Shown in pieces: positions 44,132-56,098 of a stretch of 64,000 nt of DNA; positions within the stretch are counted from its first letter, which is position 1; each line of letters begins with the position of its first letter. The DNA is from Chaenocephalus aceratus (lineage: Eukaryota; Chordata; Actinopteri; Perciformes; Channichthyidae). The position numbers and the translations under genes were made by a program. The stretch lies in contig CM043792.1 in assembly GCA_023974075.1 (NCBI GenBank), positions 14,427,456-14,491,455 of the forward strand, read 5' to 3'. Under the pieces are notes generated by a model. It made no database searches, was not told the origin of the DNA, and saw only the letters and a program-made list of their open reading frames with translations.

Positions 44132-47100
44132 CATGTAAGACCTTTTTAAACGGACATAAGCAGAAAATAGACATGGGCAGCAGGTTCGCGGAGCTAGTTA
44201 CAGTTTATCTTTGAACATTTGTACCGGACATACGGTGAGACTGGTATACTGTACATTTTCTAATTTCACTCTCATCGTGTAAAAGCATTTTGTTGCTTTA
44301 GCACTGTTTTTGATAGATGTGCGTTGTCCCTTAGCTATGTAACAGCAGCAATCTAAATGTTATGTTATTGCTTTCAATTTATGATGCATCTTCTCTGCCA
44401 GATAATTGCGCAATCTCCACTTCTTTATCTTCAGTCACCTACAGAGCCCAGCAAAGACTGAACACATGAATACCAGGCCAATAATAAGATTTCATTTTGT
44501 ACATGCCCCTGGTTACATGAACAATGAATGAAATCCAGTATGGACTGACACATATTCTACCTTAACAGATGTTGTAATGTGCTGTTTTAGTTGACACCGT
44601 AGGGTATTCATTTAATCATATATTTATTTTGCATCTTGTAGTAAGTGGTGTTGAAGGAGTAGACTGCATTATAGTAAGATAAAAAACGATATTCTCTTCT
44701 CATATTTTCAAATGTGTGCAAAACATCAGGAGCTTGTCATATTAATAGTTTGTCGTTTTAGGCTTTGTTTTGAGATAACAAAGGCTGCTCATTGGTGTGT
44801 TTGTTTTTGTCATTATGGAACAAAACACATTTCATTTCTTCAAGTAGACTTTAATAATTAGGACAATAATAAGAGACAAAGAATGAACATCATTTGAGTC
44901 ATGAGTTCACTGACTATCTTCGTACATACTTTATATTAGTACGGGTAAAAACAGGTGGTTTCTCTTCTTGTGGAACAAAAAGGTCCAACACTTATACGAG
45001 CCTCACCAGGTGTTTTGTCAGACCTAAAATAGCAACTTGCATACACTTTTCTTAAAAGAATCAGAAGAAATAGGGCACCCAATGTCAGACACATCTGCTT
45101 CCTCCCTGCACGGGACATCTGTAGTCTAAACATAGGAGATGCAGATCGTGTTGCCCCGTTCTCCTTCCCACAAGGATGTGTTTGGTTCCAGGGAGATGTG
45201 TTTGGTGGTTATAATCAAACATTCAAAGCCAGGTGAATGCTTAATGGGGTTCGGAGAGAGTTGAGGTGAATCACTTATATGAGTGTAGGTTGGAGTGCAT
45301 CTTATCTTATGGAGCCTGATTCAGCTTTACATTTCAGATACCTCTGGGCTTAAAGACTGGATTCTGTAACTTCACAAAGGGGGCTGAAGTGTGAAGCAGC
45401 TGAGAAACAGTTCCCTAAAACTTCCTCAGAAGAAATAGAGGGGGAGAGTTAGAGGATAAAAAGACGGGGATGTTAGTGAGGTAGTGGAAGAAGCAGTAAT
45501 AGTGGTCTTTCTTCTCCCATCACGTCTGATGTTCATTCCCAAGCTGCTCAGGCAGGAATACAAAGCAGGCAGCACAGACTCTGATTTTGGGCAGATTACC
45601 CGCCTTCTGCTCATGACTGGCTCCAAATATCCCTCCTCTCATTCCGGTTTGTGTCTCAATGGACTCCTTCGCCATCTTCCTCTATACCCTTCTTCTCTGG
45701 TGACACTCTACTTCCAGACTAAAGGTTAATTTATCATACTGTAATGAGAGATTTAGAATCACTCGGTGAATTCAAGCATCAAATATGTCTGCACTGCCTT
45801 GGGGATCATCTACAATTGTATTTCCATTTTTGCCCAAATGTAAACCTCCATTGCATATACTGTCATTTGTGTAGCCTTCATCTCCTAAATCATTCATTTA
45901 TTTGAGTAAATCCGTCTGTGCTGGACTTCTTCATGCCATTGCAAGTCTCTGCAGTAAGAAGGGATAGGCTCTGCCACAACCTTCTGAATCACTTTTCATT
46001 TCCTCCTCATTTTCCCGACTAGGAGCTTCCCTTCCTAACAGGAAACCAAGTCCCACGTTATCGCCCACTAATAAACATGCAATGGTTTGAAACCCGTCTG
46101 GAAGCAGATACAGACTTGCATTATCCAGCAGTCCAGCTGAGCTGAAGAGATGGACTTTCTGTAACGCTGTGCACAAACATTGCATGTGAAATCCAAGGAT
46201 GAGCCCAAACCCACTGCCATAAAGTATTAGAGCAGTGAGTATGAAAAGGTCAGCTCTGTTTTCCCCTGAGACGGACCTACATGGTTCATCCGACGCGCTG
46301 CCTGTGTTTTGTGTCTCCTGATCGATTAGCTGGGTGGCATCCATCTCCTGGTCTGACGCATTCATGGGAAACCAAGGGCTCCAGCATAATGCACGACATT
46401 GGCATTTTTGAAACATAGCCAGTGTGCAGCAGAAATACCCGACAGGCAGAAGAGATATGAACACCCTTCAGAGATCTTCTGAGATTATGGGCAGAGAAAG
46501 TGTGAGGAAGTATTGGCTTTCTGACTGCAGTGAGCAGTGGGTGAGAAAGGGAAAGAGGGAGCAACATGGCAAAGCTGACTGGATGTGTCTGGTTAATGAG
46601 CGAGGTGTTGTTTATGTTGCGGTGGTAGTGAGTCACTTGATGGTCATATATTCAGCAGCAAGGCTAATGTTTGACCTTGTTCAATAACTAGAGCTCTGTT
46701 GAGGAGTGCACACGGAGGTAATCACTGCCGGAGCTCGGTCTGTCGGTTGCAACAAGGATGTTTGAAGGTTATCACGGTGTGGACGTGCTCTTCCTTTGGC
46801 TTTGGTTTCTGTTTTTTGGGTTTTTTACTACGTTATTTAGAGCTCTAGTCTCATTGGTAATTGATCCTCATTTTATCCCTTAGCCCAACATTTCTAGTTT
46901 TGTCCAGCGAATAGTCTGAAGCACAACGTTATTTAATTTACAATAAAAAAAGAAAGAAGAGAAATGTCACATTTGAAAAGCTGCAACCTGAGAATATTTG
47001 GCAAAAATGTTTGATAAATGATTTAACAAAAGAAATGTCCCGCTCATTAGGTACAACTACCTGAAACAAATGAAGTCTAATACTATAAATAAATTGTAAA

Positions 47101-48205
47101 TTAAATAGTAAATTCTACCTTTTACAAACGTTATAATGTTATGTTTTAGAGAGTAATTTATTCAAATGTGCAGAGATTTAGCGAATGTAGTTTGCTCGGT
47201 GTTGTACTGTTTCTATTATTAAGTCTACCCTTATTGTTATGAGTTGTGTGGACACAATTAGAAACATATCGTGTTGTAATTTAACAGCACTATAACTGTA
47301 GCTTCTGAATAGACCATGAAATGAAACATGAAACTAAAAGCCAGAATGTATTGTGTTGTGTTAGACTCAATTGGTTTTCAGTCCTAATTAACTGGAATGA
47401 TAGGTTATATTCCAATGTTTCCATAATCATTAATGCATGAACAATCACATGTAGACACACAGCCACGTGTGATCATTTGGCAATCAATGCATGCACACAA
47501 CTTACACCTGATTATTAGAAGCACTTTCATCCATCAAGCCCAGCATATCTCCCACAGTTACTAGGAAACAAGAGGCTCGGGGAGCTGGAGTCTGTGGAGG
47601 CGCAACCGGTAACGCGGCCAAGGGTGATGTGTGACAATAAGAAGTGAGGCTCTGGGGTTAAATTAGATATAATTGCTTGGTGCTGTAAACATTAAAAATC
47701 TCACTGTCTTCTACATTGACACCGTTGCATATGCTGCATTTCACATTACCACATGCCTATAAGCCCCTCCTCCTTCTCTTCTCCTGCTATTAAAACCCTT
47801 AAGAGTTCCTGGGGCCATTTTTCAGCCATTCAGGTTTTGATGTGCATGCCATTTTGGCTGTGTTGAATGAATATTGCTCAAACTTGCCAGAGGATATTCT
47901 TTTTTAGTTGTATTCTGAATTGTCGTCTCAGTTCCTTAAATTAGCCTAAAATGGCTAAGCTACACAAAAACCGACACATTTGTTCCTAGCGGCAAAACAT
48001 GCCCCATTGAAAATGCTTTTTTTTACACCACATTTATTTTATCAACTCTTGATTTCCTTTATGTTAAGATTTCATTTTGGACTTCTAGCTTCCAATTTTG
48101 TATTTTACATTTGTCTACAAGATGGCGATAATTTTAACCCTTTGAAGCCTGCAGCAAAATGTCACATTATTTACGGTTTTCTGCAAGGGTGACTTGCTAC
48201 TTAAA
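44132..48205. other. Presumed intron, no gene recognised
   Basis: A minus-strand open frame of 177 codons (46,464-45,931) has no family character or splice support and is not called. No other feature stands out. Confidence 0.4.
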
Positions 48206-48470
48206 TAGTGTGTGTGTGTGTGTGTGTGTGTGGCCTAGCATTACTATACTTGTGGGGACCTAAATCTGTTTACACAGTCACGTGTGGGGACTCGCCTCCC
48301 TTATGGGGACACATTGGAGGTCCCCATGAGGGGAATCATTAATTTTAGGGTGAAGACTTGGTTAGGGTAAGGGTTAGGGTTAGGCATGTGTTGGTTATGG
48401 TTAAGGTTAGGATAAGTCTCCAGGAAATGCATGTAAGTCAATGTAATGTCCCCTGAAGTGATGTATACAT

Positions 48471-48513
<43 letters not shown>
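48206..48513. repeat. Interspersed repeat unit bracketed by (TG)n tracts
   Basis: (GT)n at about 48,206-48,232 and again at 48,473-48,511 enclose a unit containing TATACTTGTGGGGACCTAAA, ATGGGGACACATTGGAGG and GGGTTAGGGTTAGG. I recognise the TGTGGGGAC/TAGGGT combination as a common fish repeat; its class is unclear. The telomere-like TTAGGG units are part of it. Confidence 0.6.
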
Positions 48514-48517
<4 letters not shown>

Positions 48518-48564
48518 AAGGCCACACTGCATAATCTAATTCAATAATAAAAACAATGAGTTGT

Positions 48565-48601
48565 GAGAACCAAAACAAAATTGGACTTTGTTTTGGTTCT
48601 C
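48565..48601. repeat. 15-bp perfect inverted repeat
   Basis: GAGAACCAAAACAAA, a 7-base spacer, then TTTGTTTTGGTTCTC. It could extrude as a cruciform or fold in RNA. No T-run terminator or known element end was recognised. Confidence 0.85.
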
Positions 48602-48976
48602 GCTCAGGTTGTTTATGCAGGTGCACTGCAGCCAAGTATTAGTATTGAAATGATGCAATTATCAAATCAAAAAGCCTGCGATTATTTTTTTTTAAATAAA
48701 ATGTTTTGTTCTTCTTGTGTGTCAGTCATCCACACCAATCAGAAGTGCTGTGCTCCACATGTACCAGTCATTGTTAACCAATCAGAAGTGGCCCATGATA
48801 GTAGGTGATAGACAGATTGATCCTGCCAAGTATTTTTGAAATACTTTTCCAAATGGCTTCCAATGGAGCTTTCCTAGATGGTTCGGTGAAACAAACCATC
48901 TGAGTCAGGTTAGTAATGCTCCATCACATGTTTACATCTATTGCAGGGTGAATCTTAAACTGAAGCTTGACTTTAA

Positions 48977-49120
48977 AGCAACCCAACGGAAGTTTCATGT
49001 AAGTTTAGTTCTTTCCCTTGTAGCTCGGGCTGCGGGGGTGCTAGAGACGGGAGCACATTGATGCGACCTTCCTAGCTGGAGATATGGCCGCATTTTACAA
49101 TAAACTTCCGTTGGGTCGCT
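48977..49120. mobile_element. Tiny TTAA-type MITE (144 bp)
   Basis: Inverted ends AGCAACCCAACGGAAGTTT and AAACTTCCGTTGGGTCGCT, preceded by TTAA (48,973-48,976) and followed by TAAA, a one-base-decayed TTAA. The end pattern AGC plus TTAA resembles Kolobok-type MITEs. Confidence 0.7.
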
Positions 49121-49202
49121 TAAAAACAAATATCACAAATCGAATCGCAATATCTGTCAGAAAAATCGCAATTAGATTATTTCCCAAAATCGTGCAGCCC
49201 TA
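49121..49202. repeat. Right end of a hAT element
   Basis: TCGAATCGCAATATCTG, AAAATCGCAATTAGATTA and CCAAAATCGTGCAGCCCTA are typical hAT subterminal repeats and terminus. It abuts the small TTAA MITE, which probably inserted into it. Confidence 0.6.
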
Positions 49203-49781
49203 ATGAACAGCTCGTCCCATTCAGAGCTGCAGCTTCAAGCAGTACATGCCAACAAATCAATTGAGGCATCCTGGCAGCAGCAGAAACCGTACAGGAGGAG
49301 GCTCTTCATTGAAGAGGTGGGAGAAATGCTGGTGACCCCACACATCAAGAAGAGAGGGCGCCTTCGCCGCTCATCAGCCGCTGCAACAATGGTGTCAGAT
49401 CTGCAGGGTGCTGCTGCAGGCCTCTCTCTCATCAGTGAACGGAAGAGCAGGAGGCAGTGCCACTTTTGCATGGACAGAAGAGTTTGAAGCACCTGCTGCA
49501 AATGTGGGAACTTCACATGCAAGGACCACAGTCTGTCCCTGCTCAGCCCCTGCAGCTCCACCTGAGCTGGACTCTCACAGCCAGACAGTGTTCATCATTC
49601 AATGTCCATCTTTGGAAAATAAATGTTTTTCTGGTTCAAAATTATCTTGTATTATTCATTTTAACACACAACAGGGTAATAGGCATTTAGTGGGAAAGAA
49701 AACCTTTTACTTGTGGTAGGAGACGGCCTAGTGAAAATCATCATATATCATTATAGGCATTATAGGCTAGATTTTAAACTT

Positions 49782-50800
49782 TAATCTGACACTGCAGAAA
49801 AAATAATGATGCATCAAAATCAATGTTGCTGCCAATCCTTGACCCATATCAGGGTCTAATAATAAGTAAGGGATAATGTACAGCGACGCGGTCATTATGG
49901 GAAAAGAACACCGACAGGCTGATCAGGAGCCCGACGCGAAGCGGAGGGATCGAGATCGGCATGAAGGTTATCCCGCTTATTACATGGCCACATTCTCAAC
50001 AAAGTAACGTTATGACTCCCAATATTAATTGAAATGCTTTTATGGATTTAGAAAATGATTTTATTGATTTAAAAAATAGTTGTATTGATTTAAATTGACA
50101 TGCATCCGCTAAGAAAAATAGTCCGTTGTTACTGTTTGAACTAACGTAGCAACGGCAGGAACTGCTTTGATAACGTTTTTGAGGAGCTTTTTGATTACAG
50201 ATTTGAAAACATCGCTGCTTGCTTTAAAAGTAGCACAATTCATTATGTCAAACCTTGGAAAGTATCTAGATATCCCTGCCCTAATGCCAAAGTAACTGCA
50301 CACTGAATATGTGTCGCCGTTTGATGTCTATGTCTGGACCGCTGCGTAAAAAGGAGGGTTTCTAATTAATTAAATACTCCTTGAAATGTATTTTATGGAA
50401 ATTATTCTATTTTTTTTCAACAAACTGGCATTTAAAGGGTTAAAATCCCCAAAATATAATTCATATTTCATATTTGTATGTCAGGCTGGAGTAGTTTTAA
50501 AAGATTGACTCATTGAGTTTTTGTTTCAATCTGACACTGCAAACAAAATAACAATGCATTCAAATCAATGTTGCTGCCAATCACTGACCCATCTAGGGAC
50601 CTAATAATAACAATAATCAAATATTCCTTAATGTATTTTTTGAAAAGTATTGTAGTTTTTAGTTTTTTTCAATAAAAAAATGGTGGAGTTTCTTTTCAAC
50701 AAACTGGCATTTAAAGGGTTAACATCCCCAAAATATAATTCATATTTCATATGTGTATGTCAGAATGGAGTAGTTTTAAAAGATTGACTCTTTTAAAGTG
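49782..50800. repeat. Imperfect repeated blocks in an intron-like region
   Basis: Block x (AATCTGACACTGCA…AATCAATGTTGCTGCCAATC…CTAATAATAA) occurs at 49,782 and 50,529. Block y (CAAACTGGCATTTAAAGGGT…AAAATATAATTCATATTTCATA…GTAGTTTTAAAAGATTGACTC) occurs at 50,421 and 50,699. The arrangement is x-y-x-y with about 10% difference, a tandem duplication of a larger unit. Confidence 0.8.
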
Positions 50801-51177
50801 GGAACAATATATCATATTTTTATAGCAGTTTTTGTGAAGGTGGCATTTATTTAAGGGACTCTTAAGGGTTAAATTGTTATGTTGTTTGTTGTGCCCACTA
50901 AAAATGTAAACAAGGCATGTAAAATGTGTCCACATGCCTAATGGCCGCACTAACCTGTTCTTTCACTCTGATAAACAACGTACTATTAGCCTCATTGTGC
51001 TTGCATGCTGCACCACCCAACCCATCAAGCCACTTCCAGCAGGTGTTGGCAAACGACTGCAGCAATGCATGATGATTGGTCGATGCATGCACGTGGTCAT
51101 TTACATGTTGATCTGCATTATACATGCATATAATGAATATGTGTGTGTCTGCGTTTTTCTGTTTTAGGCGGGTAAAT

Positions 51178-51300
51178 AATAATACATTTCCTTTATATAG
51201 CACACTTTAAAAACAACGTAATCTCAAGGTGCTTCAATAATATAAAAAAAGTTAAGAGCATAAAAGGTTAGAATACAAATAAAATAAAATAAAGGACAGT
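51178..51300. repeat. Retroelement 3' end-like fragment
   Basis: ATACATTTCCTTTATATAGC, TCTCAAGGTGCTTCAATAAT and an AAATAAAATAAAATAAAG tail resemble the 3' end shared by many fish LINEs/SINEs. Short and diverged. Confidence 0.4.
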
Positions 51301-54298
51301 CAATCAAATGCGGTGCAGAACAGGTGGGGCTGGAGGCCCTGTATGTTCTAGGTAGTGCTTGTGCAAGATTTGAGTGTATTTTAATCTCCCTCTGCAGAGA
51401 GCTGGGTGCGGCAGTGGGCTCCTTGTGGTTTAGCAGATGTGTTTTAGCTTGGCCAGGAGCTGTGGGCAGGCTATTTGTCCAGTGTTGCAGCTTCCTCTCC
51501 TCTTGGCACACCAGGATGCCAAGAGGCCGTCACAGTCCAATATCAGCTCCGCCTTCTAGATGCTGCAGTGAGAAGCTCCAGGGTTTGGCAGGGCGGCTTG
51601 CCCAGCCCAGCCCCTCTCCCTCCCACTGCCAAACAGATGCTCTGAGGACGGGTCCCTGCCTGTCATTCAGCCCTCCATGATATGTGTTCATTCAGTTGAA
51701 TATTGGCAAGGAAGCATAGGCAGGAACAATGTGCTCCTGGACCCAGAGATGGAGATGCCCCCCACCCCTTTTATGAAAGAGCAAAGCGCTGTGTGTGGTT
51801 GTTGTGCACAGGCAGTGTCTCTTTTTGATTATTGTGCGTCTTGTTTTTTTGCAACTCCTTGTTGATGCTTGTGGTGGTTTAGCTTCTGTGGAAGATATTA
51901 ATCGTTTTGTGTCTTGTTTTGCAACTCTTTATGAACATTTCACATCTGTAGTGGAGGCTTTAATTTTTGGTTGTTATTATAAACTGACCGTGTAAAGAAT
52001 TTTCAAGGCATATACAAGTATTATATTTAAACAAAAATGATATACAGTAATAATCCAGTCGAATTGAGTTTTTTTGTGGCATGGTTTCAAAACCTATTTT
52101 TAATATTTCTTCACTTCTATTTATCAAATTAAATATACTCTGATATAATACATGGTGCTGTGTGGGTGGTGTCAGAGAATAGTGATAGACAGATAGATAG
52201 AGCGATGGATAGTCTTTATGAATATTATAGTAAAAGGTATAACGCATCTATTCCCTATCCATATCTGATGCAGGAACTATACTGGCATCAGCTATTTTAC
52301 AAATACATTGCTCAACTTTTACCCTGAAACAATTATTCATATCTTCGTAGAATTATTACTGCATCTTGTGCTCTTGGAGGGGAGTTTCTATTTGACCGAT
52401 TTCATTAAAAAGCTGTGGAAAATTCCAGAAAAAGGTTGTTCTAGCCACTGTGGGCCTCTCCTTATTGCGTGGTGTCTTCATGGTGAAGTCTTTGAAACAA
52501 CTGCTTACTTAGTTTCATATTGACTTTCTGCGGAGACTCAAGTGCAGCTTGAGAACACTGAGACCACATTTGGAGTGGAGAAAATCATCCTTGGATACAG
52601 TTTGAAGCGTTGCCGGGAGAGAAACAATAATTACGTGCATTCACGTTGACAACAACATATAAACGTGTGTGTTTTATATAACAGTACTGACAATGAAACA
52701 AGATTGCAGATATTGGCATGCAAACATATATGCTGCTGTGGCGCTATACAGTCGATGGAGCCTTCAGTAGACCTTGGATGTGATGTGGTAAATAAGTGCT
52801 GACTCTAGGCGCAAATCGACAAACGTTTTGGCTCACCGGGTTCTCATTGACTGTCCTGGCTTTGTCACAGCACAATGCTTGTTATAATGTAAGCCTCTAT
52901 GGACGATCGATGTCAAGTAAAGCGATAAAATGTCGAGGACACAAAGTTGTGGTGCCTTTTGTAGTTTTGCATCTTCGCTGAGCCGGTTTGTGTGACTCAC
53001 CCTCATAAAACACAGAGACACAGATGGAGAGCAGTATCTTCTTCATTTGAAGTTCCTTCCTGCTTTAGTAGTCTGCTCTGGTTTGGTATAAGCATGTTAA
53101 CCACCAACTGTTATTGGACAGCATGCAAATGTGTTTCTGCTGGAGGGAGGTCTCACCTTGTGCAGGAGGCAAACAGCTTTTGTTGTGTGATTAACATGTT
53201 TCTTTGTTGCATAATGTAAATATATTTTCAGATTTTCACAGTCTCTAATGACAGCAATGAATGTCTTTTCACATTTGGACATTTCATATCTGAAGTCGAG
53301 GTTGGAACAATAATCCATAATGGGGCCCTAGTTTTCTCACAGGTTCAGGTATGTTGTGCTTCTACTGTGACATGTTTACATGCTTACATTTTCAAAGGTT
53401 TATTTTTCTCATACTGCCTGTGCTGCAGCACCTCTTTTCACCCTCTGTCTGAAACCAGAGCCCAGTCTGCTGGCCGCCTGTGTTGTTTTAGGTCAACCGC
53501 TTAGAGATGTCCCGCCTCTTAGCCAATCACGTACAATGTGTTGGAGCTCTAACCAATAGATACATTGCATTACATAGGGATGTCACTATGATATGGAAGT
53601 AAACAAATAAGTCAAATTAAGGCGTTTAAGGCAGGGGGGAAGTATGTTGTTCGGAGTTTGATTCTTTTTTGGTTTTTGCACTTATTGTACAGTAAGTCGT
53701 TTAGGATAAGCGTCAACCAAATAAAATGTAATGTTTGGGATCAATTCAATCTTGAAAATTAATCTAACTTTACATTTTGGACTGAAGACATTTGATGAAT
53801 TCATCTTTGGCCGTGGAAAATTGAGACAAAAAGGTTAATTCAGAAAATAATTGACAAATAAATTGATACAAAACTTTATTTAAAATGTTGTTAATAATCG
53901 ACTGGTTTCTGAAATGTCAGTGAAAAGTGTAAAAAAGGCAATCAAAATTTCCCTGGAGACCAAAGTCACTTAAGACGAGTCTTTTTTTCTTCAAACCAAC
54001 TACTCGAAGGCCAAACATAGCCAATTATTACTGACAAAGCTATACGGCTTATTAGGTGGCTATATATTCTGGTACATCACATTGTGACATTCCTGTTTTA
54101 AATTGTACATAGTCCTTTTTAAGTAAAATAGGAAATATAAAAAAGTAGCGTGTCCTCCCATTGTCCGAACAGGTGATTATTTCAATTTTTTGCATGGTAA
54201 TAAAAAATGATTTATTTTCTGTTGGTGTCAACTTTAGTGTGCAGACACATTCAGTTTCCATATTTGTGCAGCTTTTAGTTTGAACATTTTCTGGTATA

Positions 54299-54335
<37 letters not shown>

Positions 54336-55789
54336 CGGCGTATGTCCCCCTCTTGTGCTGATAATGACAGCCGGCTGTGTTTGAATGATTCATAGCTGAA
54401 TAATAATGAGACATGCTGCAGATGTCTTGGAGAAGCCAAGCTGTGCCCTTTAGGTGTCACTCAGTCCTCAGGGATGTTGGTCACCTGCACATGTCTCTCT
54501 CTCTCGACTCCCAAATACCAGAAGCTTCATCGAAAATTAGCAACCCATGCAGCAAGTTCTTAATTCCCTAATTGTTCCTCACTTATTTTAACCTTGCTGA
54601 CATACTTTGTGTGCTGTAATTTATGACACTGTCACGATGCATACATGATCAAAAGCAATATGAAAACCAGATTGAAAATAGATTAGTCCTTTCTGCAGGC
54701 GCTTTACAATAGATTAGCTGTTGGGGAAGACAGTACAACAAGATCTAACAGAAGAAGGTCACGGGTAGAAATAACATCAGCGTTGTGCAGTGGAGGGAGA
54801 CTAGGGAGATGTCTAATAACTAAAGGGAGCAGCATTGTTCTTCAAAATGTGCCTCATCGCTCTCTTCCTCCCCTCATCTTTTCTTTGCTCTTGCTCTCTC
54901 CTCTTCTTGTTTGGTCTTCACGATCGAATATACCTGATGCTGCCTGGGCATAGCATGACTCGATATTGATTTATCTTCCCTCTGCTCTGTTGGTGGGTGT
55001 CTGGCAGAGGAGTTCAGGGACACACATGGCTTTGTTGTGGCCTTTTGTTCCTTTTTTCACGTCCTCACTCTGGTCCGGCCTATCCATACATCACCAAATT
55101 GCCCTTTTCTCTGTGTTCTGCCCACCTGACAGAACGAGGTCTGCCTCCATGGCCTGCTGGACTATCCACCGGAGCAGCAGGGTGTACTAACATCTCAGAG
55201 TCTTTGAATAGAGATGAAAATATCCCACTGATTAACTCCAGAGCGCCTTGGAAATCCATGTATATTAAACAGTTGGAAAATGCTGAAATTCAGCAGTGGC
55301 CTAATGGAGTTTAAAATGGCTGTCGATACAGTTACTTGAATTGAGATTAGAGCCAAGAGTACCTATAATGTGCTATTTACTGCTGCAAGCCAGGAATAAG
55401 CAATCACCAAGTTCTCAGCACTGCACGATGGACACTGTGGGTTTCTGTGTAAAGCAGCAACATTCTGTTTGTATACAGAGCTGTATTCAATTCAAGGAAA
55501 TCAGCGAAGCTGAAGTGATCAGATCTGTAACAGTCAATACATGCCAAATTGTAGAGGCTGACTTTAAGAACTTTAGGAATAATACATATCTGATATCAAA
55601 TATCAAATGATACATTGTAGCATGTTTTAATTACACGTTTCTTGAATTGTTATTATCCCTTTGGCATTAAAATGTGTGGATTATATTATCCTGCAGTTAA
55701 AAGAAACTGTTTAATCTCATTATAAAAAAATGCTGAATGCTTTTTGGCTTAACCCTCTTCAATATGAGATGTCCTGCTTCTCTGTTGTA
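51301..55789. other. Presumed intron, no gene recognised
   Basis: Only short frames. Includes a (GT)16 microsatellite at 54,301-54,333. A stretch at 51,320-51,680 is GC-richer but has no convincing exon. Confidence 0.4.
54301..54333. repeat. (TG)n microsatellite
   Basis: About 16 uninterrupted dinucleotides. Confidence 0.97.
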
Positions 55790-56098
55790 TATCTTTTTTT
55801 TTATTTATTCTACTAAAATCATACAAAAACAAAAACGTATAATTCATACACACAAATGAACACAATTAGTAGAAGCGGGAGGGCTGAAGCATAGCTTATG
55901 GGGAGTAGCCCTCCCGTGCATCATCATTAGCATCAATATAATAATGGCACTTATTTAGTCAAAAACGTATAGAAATTAAGGAGTACAAAAAAAATACATA
56001 AAGAAAACTAATGAAAACTGGAAAAAATAAATAAAAAGTTAGGGCAAGAAAAAAAAGTAAATGCATATATAAGTAATACTGGGAATATCAAATACTTG

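Noticed and set aside
45931..46464. 177-codon minus-strand frame with hydrophobic stretches
   Set aside because: No recognisable family, no splice or promoter support; length is within chance for a 64-kb window.
48370..48412. TTAGGG-like repeats as an internal telomere
   Set aside because: Only a few irregular units, embedded in a common interspersed repeat.
49203..49561. Overlapping frames on both strands near 49.2-49.7 kb (for example RKSRRQCHFCMDRRV)
   Set aside because: The plus-strand piece with C-x2-C hints at a decayed transposase end next to a hAT terminus, but too little is present to support a call.
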